34,998 bases of DNA from assembly GCF_943912325.1 (NCBI RefSeq), contig NZ_CALTTX010000025.1, forward strand, positions 1-34,998, written 5' to 3'. Source of the DNA: an uncultured Microbacterium sp. (GTDB taxonomy: Bacteria; Actinomycetota; Actinomycetes; Actinomycetales; Microbacteriaceae). A program made the position numbers and the translations under genes. The first letter of the stretch is position 1, and each line of letters begins with the position of its first letter. Of the stretch, positions 30,808 to 34,998 are shown in pieces. The notes beneath the pieces were generated by a model that saw only the letters and a list, made by a program, of their open reading frames with translations, was not told the DNA's origin and searched no databases.

Positions 30808-31427
30808 CGCGGGTGCTCGTCGTCGACAACGACGACAGCTTCGTCCACATCCTCGTGGACTATCTCGCTCAAGCGGGCGCCGACGTCGTCGTGCGGCGGT
30901 CGAAAGAGATCGATGACGCGGATGCCGCAACGCGCGGATTCGACGCCGTGCTGGTTTCGCCCGGGCCCGGCAGGCCCGCCGACGCCGAGGCATCCGCTCA
31001 TATCGTCCGTTCCGCGGCGCAGCGCGCTCTGCCGGTGCTCGGGGTGTGCCTCGGGCTGCAGGTGATCGCCGAGGTCTTCGGTGCGCGCGTGGGGGAGGCC
31101 CCCGAGCTCATGCACGGGATGACGTCGCGCGTCGAGCACGGGGGCGGTGTGCTCTATGACGGACCGACGCCCGTCGCCACGCCGTTCACCGTCGGTCGGT
31201 ACCACTCACTCGCGGTCGAGGCGGCAAGCGTCAAGCCGCCGCTACGCATCGACGCTGTGACGACCGCCGGCACCGTCATGGGACTCGCGCACGAGAGCCT
31301 GCCGATCGTCGGCGTGCAATTCCACCCCGAATCGGTGCTCACCGAGCACGGGTTCGCGATCATGCGCAATTGGCTCGCGAGCGTGGCTTCCGCTCGCGAG
31401 CCCGCTCACTCGCCCGAGCAGGCGTAG
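30804..31427 (+). CDS. Class I glutamine amidotransferase, anthranilate/aminodeoxychorismate synthase component II
   Basis: A 207-aa PabA/TrpG-type subunit that frees ammonia from glutamine for a chorismate-using partner. It has LVVDNDDSFVHILVDYL, the oxyanion/nucleophile loop VLGVCLGLQ (Cys82) and VQFHPESVLTEHG with the catalytic His-Glu pair. In Actinobacteria this copy sits next to pknB and is usually annotated pabA, but trpG cannot be excluded because no partner subunit is in the window. It overlaps the small membrane gene by 4 bp. Its 3' end overlaps convergent pknB by 22 bp, with no terminator between. Confidence 0.93.
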   Translation: MTRVLVVDNDDSFVHILVDYLAQAGADVVVRRSKEIDDADAATRGFDAVLVSPGPGRPADAEASAHIVRSAAQRALPVLGVCLGLQVIAEVFGARVGEAPELMHGMTSRVEHGGGVLYDGPTPVATPFTVGRYHSLAVEAASVKPPLRIDAVTTAGTVMGLAHESLPIVGVQFHPESVLTEHGFAIMRNWLASVASAREPAHSPEQA

Positions 31428-33127
31428 AGCGTCACTTCGGTCGTGACGGGCACGGCGCCCGGCGCGACCGACATCCGTGACACGGTTGCGGGATTCGTGG
31501 CCTTGCACGAGGGGTCGTCCTCACGCTTGGATTGCAGTTTGAGTTCGGCAAGCGACGCGAGTCCGCGGTCCATCGTCGAGCCCGTGAGGTCGGCGACGAG
31601 CACGTTGCCGCTCGCGACCACGAGGTTGATGCTCGACCCCGCGGCGACACTGGTCCCCTCGCCCGGATCGACCGAGATGACCGTGCCGGTGGCGAGCCCC
31701 GGTGCGTCGCGCGTCGTGATGGTCCCGACGGCGAGGCCATCGCGCTGCAGGGCCGTCGTCGCGGCATCCTGCGTCATTCCGCTCAAGGTCGGTACATCGG
31801 TCATCTGCTTGCCGGTCGAGACATAGACCTTGACGACCGTGCCGACCTCGACGCTCTCATCGGCCGCCGGATCCGAGCGCACGACGTAGTCGGCAGGAAT
31901 CGTGTCGGATGCCTCGGTGTGCTGCTCGCTCGACAGGCCGAGCGCCGTGAGCGCCTTCTCGGCCTGCTCGTACGACATCTGGCTGACGTCGGGCACGGTG
32001 CGTTCGGTGCTGACGGGAGCGTTGGGGCGTAGGAGCACGAGCCACATCAGCAGTGCGAGGGCGGCCGCGGCGAGCACGGCGATGCCGATCCAGGCCCAGA
32101 TCACGGGTTTCGGCTGTGCGCGAGCGGTCGCGGGAGCTGTCGTGAGGCGGCGCAGGTCGCGCGCGGTTTCGCCAGCATCGCGCGCGTCGGGGGCGAACAG
32201 GTCAGGGCCCGCGGCCACGGCTCCTCGGCTGACGGGGACGCGGCCCGAGGGCGTGACGTCGTCGCGGCGCGCGGGGTCTGCCGCGGCGTCGAGAGCCGCG
32301 CGGAACTCGCTCGCGCTCTGGTAACGCTCGTGCGGGTTCTTCGACAGCGCCCGCGCGACGACGGCGTCGATCGCCGCGGGGATGTCTTCGTCGAGTTGCG
32401 AGGGCGCTTCGGCCGTCTCGCTGACGTGCTGGTAGGCGACCGCGACGGCCGTTTCGCCACGGAACGGCTGCCGACCGGTCAGCAGCTCGAACAGCACGAC
32501 ACCCGCGGAATACAGGTCGGTGCGCGCGTCGACGGGCTCGCCCTTCGCCTGCTCCGGCGAGAAGTACGCGGCCGTGCCGATGATCTGCGTCGTCTCGGCG
32601 ACCGTCGACGACGAATCGCTCACGGCACGCGCTATCCCGAAGTCCATGACCTTCACGCCCCCGAGCGGCGTGATCATGATGTTTCCGGGTTTGATGTCGC
32701 GGTGAACGACGCCCGCGCGGTGCGAATACGCAAGCGCATCGAGGATGCCGTTCATGTAACGCACCGTCGTGGCGGGCTCGACCGGCCCGCGGTCGATCAC
32801 CTGCTTGAGGGTCTCACCCTCGACGAGCTCCATGACAATGTAGGGAACGGCGTGCTCGTCACCGGCCGCATCGACCTCGCGATCTTCGCCCGCGTCGAAC
32901 ACGCGCACGATCGTCGGGTGCGACATGCGCGAGGCGGCTTGGGCCTCGAGGCGGAACCGCGCCCGGAACGTCTCGTCGAGGGTCAGCGCCGGCGCGAGGA
33001 TCTTGATCGCGACGGGCCGATCGAGCTTGACGTCATAGCCGCGGAAAACGCTCGCCATGCCGCCCTGGCCGATGAGGTCATCGACCCGGTACCGGCCCGA
33101 GAGAACGCGTTCGCCGCCCGTCGTCAC
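31406..33127 (-). CDS. pknB: PknB-type Ser/Thr protein kinase with PASTA domains
   Basis: A 573-aa membrane sensor kinase. The kinase domain, about 13-275, has a Gly-rich loop GQGGMASV, K42, catalytic HRD 142-144 and DFG 162-164. A juxtamembrane part and one transmembrane helix (WIGIAVLAAAALALLMWLV) follow. Outside are three PASTA domains starting VPDVSQMSYEQAEKAL, VPTLSGMTQDAATTAL and VADLTGSTMDRGLASL, which bind peptidoglycan fragments or lipid II. The last is less canonical and contains a Cys pair. It starts at GTG 33127, overlapping pknA by 4 bp, in the pbpA-pknA-pknB operon. Confidence 0.96.
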   Translation of the reverse strand: MTTGGERVLSGRYRVDDLIGQGGMASVFRGYDVKLDRPVAIKILAPALTLDETFRARFRLEAQAASRMSHPTIVRVFDAGEDREVDAAGDEHAVPYIVMELVEGETLKQVIDRGPVEPATTVRYMNGILDALAYSHRAGVVHRDIKPGNIMITPLGGVKVMDFGIARAVSDSSSTVAETTQIIGTAAYFSPEQAKGEPVDARTDLYSAGVVLFELLTGRQPFRGETAVAVAYQHVSETAEAPSQLDEDIPAAIDAVVARALSKNPHERYQSASEFRAALDAAADPARRDDVTPSGRVPVSRGAVAAGPDLFAPDARDAGETARDLRRLTTAPATARAQPKPVIWAWIGIAVLAAAALALLMWLVLLRPNAPVSTERTVPDVSQMSYEQAEKALTALGLSSEQHTEASDTIPADYVVRSDPAADESVEVGTVVKVYVSTGKQMTDVPTLSGMTQDAATTALQRDGLAVGTITTRDAPGLATGTVISVDPGEGTSVAAGSSINLVVASGNVLVADLTGSTMDRGLASLAELKLQSKREDDPSCKATNPATVSRMSVAPGAVPVTTEVTLYACSGE

Positions 33128-34869
33128 GGGTTCGGGGTGGCGCTCGGCGCGGGGGCCGCGATGATCGGCACCTGCGCGGCAGCGCTCGGGTCGGTCGTGC
33201 GGTCACCGCTCTGGCCACCCGTGCACGTGACGGTGTAGGTCACGACGAGGTTGCTGTTCGCCGTTCCCGTGACCTTGAGGGGCACCTGCTGGCTTGCCGA
33301 ACCGACCGTGAACGTCGATTGTCCGTTGCTGAACTGACCGTTCGTCGCCGTCAGGGCGTACGCCGAGGGGTTGCCGGCGCCCGACGCGCACTGGTAGGTC
33401 GGCAGGCTCACCTGCACGGTCGTACCGGCGACAGCCTCGCTGAGCTGCTGTCCGTTGAAGAGCAACTGCGCGGCGTTCGGAGCGTTGAGCGGCGTGATGT
33501 CTTTGTAGGTCGTCAGCGTGATCGTGCTGCTGAGCGGCACGTTTCCGCGCGGCTGCACGTCATAGACCTTGCCCTGATCAGCGGCCGACGGGGCGGTCTG
33601 CGAGCCGACAACGCAGTTCGAGGCCGCGAACTTCGCCGCCTTGACCTTCTCTTGCGCCTCGGCACACGTGATGCCCGTGAGACCGAGGGTCGAGGGGTCG
33701 AGCGTCGTCTGCGACGGGCTCGGCTCGGGGCTCGAGGGCTCGACGCTCGGCGTCGGGCTGGTCGACCCCGAACCCGTCGGGTTCGCGTCGCCGCGAGGCT
33801 GCAAGAATGCGAAGACGGTTCCGCCGATCACGAGCAGCAGGATGACGATGAGCGCGACGAGCGGCCACGTCCACGGGCTCGTCTTGCGCTGCGCGGGAGC
33901 GGCGGCTGCGGCCGCGGGCGTGAGCCCCGTGGCGGCACCGGCCGGCATGAGCCTCGTCGTGGCGTCCGTCGTTCCGAGCAATTGCGTCGCCGCATCGGTG
34001 ACGATCGCTCCCGTCGCAACCGCGGGCACGGCCGCCGCTGCGGCAGCGACGTCTCCGCGACGCAGCGCCTGGCACGCGCGCGCGACGGCGGCCGCGCTCG
34101 CGGGGCGCTCGTCGGGCTTCTTGGCGATCATCGCCATCACGAGGTTCTGTACGGGCTCGGGGATCGTCGCGGGCAGCGGCGGCGGCTGCTCGTTGATCTG
34201 CGCCATCGCGATAGCGACTTGCGACTCGCCCGTGAAGGGGCGCTTGCCGGCGAGGCACTCGTAGGCGACGATGCCGAGCGAATAGATGTCGGTGGCGGGG
34301 GATGCTGCGTGGCCCGACGCCTGTTCGGGTGCGAGGTACTGCACCGTGCCCATGACCTGACCGGTCGCGGTCAGTGGCACCTGGTCGGCGATGCGTGCGA
34401 TGCCGAAGTCGGTGATCTTGACGCGGCCGTCGGGTGTGATCAAGAGGTTTCCGGGCTTGATGTCGCGGTGCACGAGCCCCGCGGAGTGCGCCGCCTGCAA
34501 CGCTGACGCGGTCTGGCCCACGATGTCGAGGGTCTTGTCGACCGAGAGCGTGCCCTCGCGTTCGATGATCGTCGAGAGGGCCTCACCCGGCACGAGCTCC
34601 ATGACGAGGAAGGCCGAGCCGTTCTCTTCGCCGTAGTCGAAGACGCTCGCGATGCCCTCGTTGTTGACAAGGGCAGCGTGCCGGGCCTCGGCGCGGAAGC
34701 GCTCGAGGAAGCCCGGGTCGCCCATGTACTCGTCTTTGAGGATCTTGATCGCGACGGATCGACCGATCACGTGGTCGGTCGCTTCCCAGACCTCGCCCAT
34801 GCCGCCGATCGCGAGCCGCGAGACGAGCTCGTATCGCCCGCCGAAGGTCACGCCCTGTGTCGGTCTCAT
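33124..34869 (-). CDS. pknA: PknA-type Ser/Thr protein kinase with extracytoplasmic PASTA-like region
   Basis: 581 aa. The kinase domain, about 12-275, has AIGGMGEVWEA, K42, HRD 134-136 and DFG 154-156. An Ala-rich linker and a transmembrane helix (WPLVALIVILLLVIGGTVFAF) follow, then a Ser/Thr/Pro-rich stretch and a PASTA-like segment starting LGLTGITCAEAQEKVKAAKF. A further ~130-residue Thr/Asn/Ser-rich region has paired Cys (YQCASGAG, VTCTGG). Mycobacterial PknA lacks such a long outer part. ATG 34869 overlaps the pbpA stop as ATGA. Confidence 0.93.
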   Translation of the reverse strand: MRPTQGVTFGGRYELVSRLAIGGMGEVWEATDHVIGRSVAIKILKDEYMGDPGFLERFRAEARHAALVNNEGIASVFDYGEENGSAFLVMELVPGEALSTIIEREGTLSVDKTLDIVGQTASALQAAHSAGLVHRDIKPGNLLITPDGRVKITDFGIARIADQVPLTATGQVMGTVQYLAPEQASGHAASPATDIYSLGIVAYECLAGKRPFTGESQVAIAMAQINEQPPPLPATIPEPVQNLVMAMIAKKPDERPASAAAVARACQALRRGDVAAAAAAVPAVATGAIVTDAATQLLGTTDATTRLMPAGAATGLTPAAAAAAPAQRKTSPWTWPLVALIVILLLVIGGTVFAFLQPRGDANPTGSGSTSPTPSVEPSSPEPSPSQTTLDPSTLGLTGITCAEAQEKVKAAKFAASNCVVGSQTAPSAADQGKVYDVQPRGNVPLSSTITLTTYKDITPLNAPNAAQLLFNGQQLSEAVAGTTVQVSLPTYQCASGAGNPSAYALTATNGQFSNGQSTFTVGSASQQVPLKVTGTANSNLVVTYTVTCTGGQSGDRTTDPSAAAQVPIIAAPAPSATPNP

Positions 34870-34998
34870 CTGTTCAGCACCGCTTCCATCACCGCTTTGC
34901 CGACGGGAGCCGCCAGCACATTCGACAAACCTTCTTGGCCGAGGCCCCCGCCGTTCTCGACCACTACTGCAACAGCCACCTTCGGGTCGGCAGCGGGC
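34866..34998 (-). CDS. pbpA: PbpA, penicillin-binding protein (C-terminal end only)
   Basis: Only the last 44 residues lie in the window: DPKVAVAVVVENGGGLGQEG, then LSNVLAAPVGKAVMEAVLNR and stop. This is the typical end of a transpeptidase domain in actinobacterial PbpA. Position upstream of pknA-pknB supports the name. It would cross-link peptidoglycan, probably at elongation or division sites. Confidence 0.88.
   Translation of the reverse strand, partial: PAADPKVAVAVVVENGGGLGQEGLSNVLAAPVGKAVMEAVLNR

Overview
The window is a piece of actinobacterial chromosome, most likely from the family Microbacteriaceae. This is inferred from the very high GC content, GTG starts, many 4-bp NTGA gene overlaps, the gene set (DUF6049, CrgA, DUF3566, class E sortase, DciA, pknB/pknA/pbpA cluster) and the gene order. 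It spans the replication origin. The genus cannot be fixed from the sequence alone.

Layout. 1-4157 (+): end of a DUF6049-type membrane protein, murJ lipid II flippase, trxB and trxA. Each trx gene has its own SigR/SigH-type promoter. 4158-7630: chromosome-segregation region, with parB-parA on the minus strand, five parS sites, a GIY-YIG protein and a dense family of short inverted repeats not seen elsewhere in the window. 7631-10846 (-): rpmH-rnpA-yidD-yidC-khpB-rsmG, the usual origin-proximal operon, with NTGA overlaps at all four junctions after rnpA. 10847-13323: dnaA and, downstream of it, oriC with DnaA boxes and an AT-rich palindrome. 13324-21774 (+): dnaN, recF, dciA, gyrB, gyrA and DUF3566. 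21856-22027: tRNA-Ile and tRNA-Ala.

22009-25701 is a 3.7-kb integrated island bounded by a 20-bp direct repeat of the tRNA-Ala 3' end. It carries a large tyrosine integrase, a 5'-truncated TIR-like (putative NAD-targeting) gene, an unrecognised reading frame facing the other way, and a SUFU-domain gene of the kind used as toxin immunity. The two central frames abut head to head as if one deletion had removed both 5' ends, so this looks like a decaying defence or toxin island. It is the main accessory feature.

25702-34998 returns to the core chromosome: Nudix hydrolase, YbaK-type deacylase, a conserved membrane-anchored Lys-rich protein, cyclophilin, rhomboid protease, a second DnaA-box cluster, crgA, class E sortase, a 51-aa membrane protein, a glutamine amidotransferase (pabA/trpG type), and on the minus strand the Ser/Thr kinases pknB and pknA and the end of pbpA.

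Together the genes cover replication initiation (dnaA, dnaN, recF, dciA, gyrBA), origin segregation (parAB/parS), membrane insertion and ribosome/RNase P biogenesis (yidCD, rpmH, rnpA, rsmG), and cell-wall growth and division control (murJ, crgA, sortase, pknAB, pbpA). All functional assignments come from recognising protein motifs and family features by eye. No database search or computation was run.
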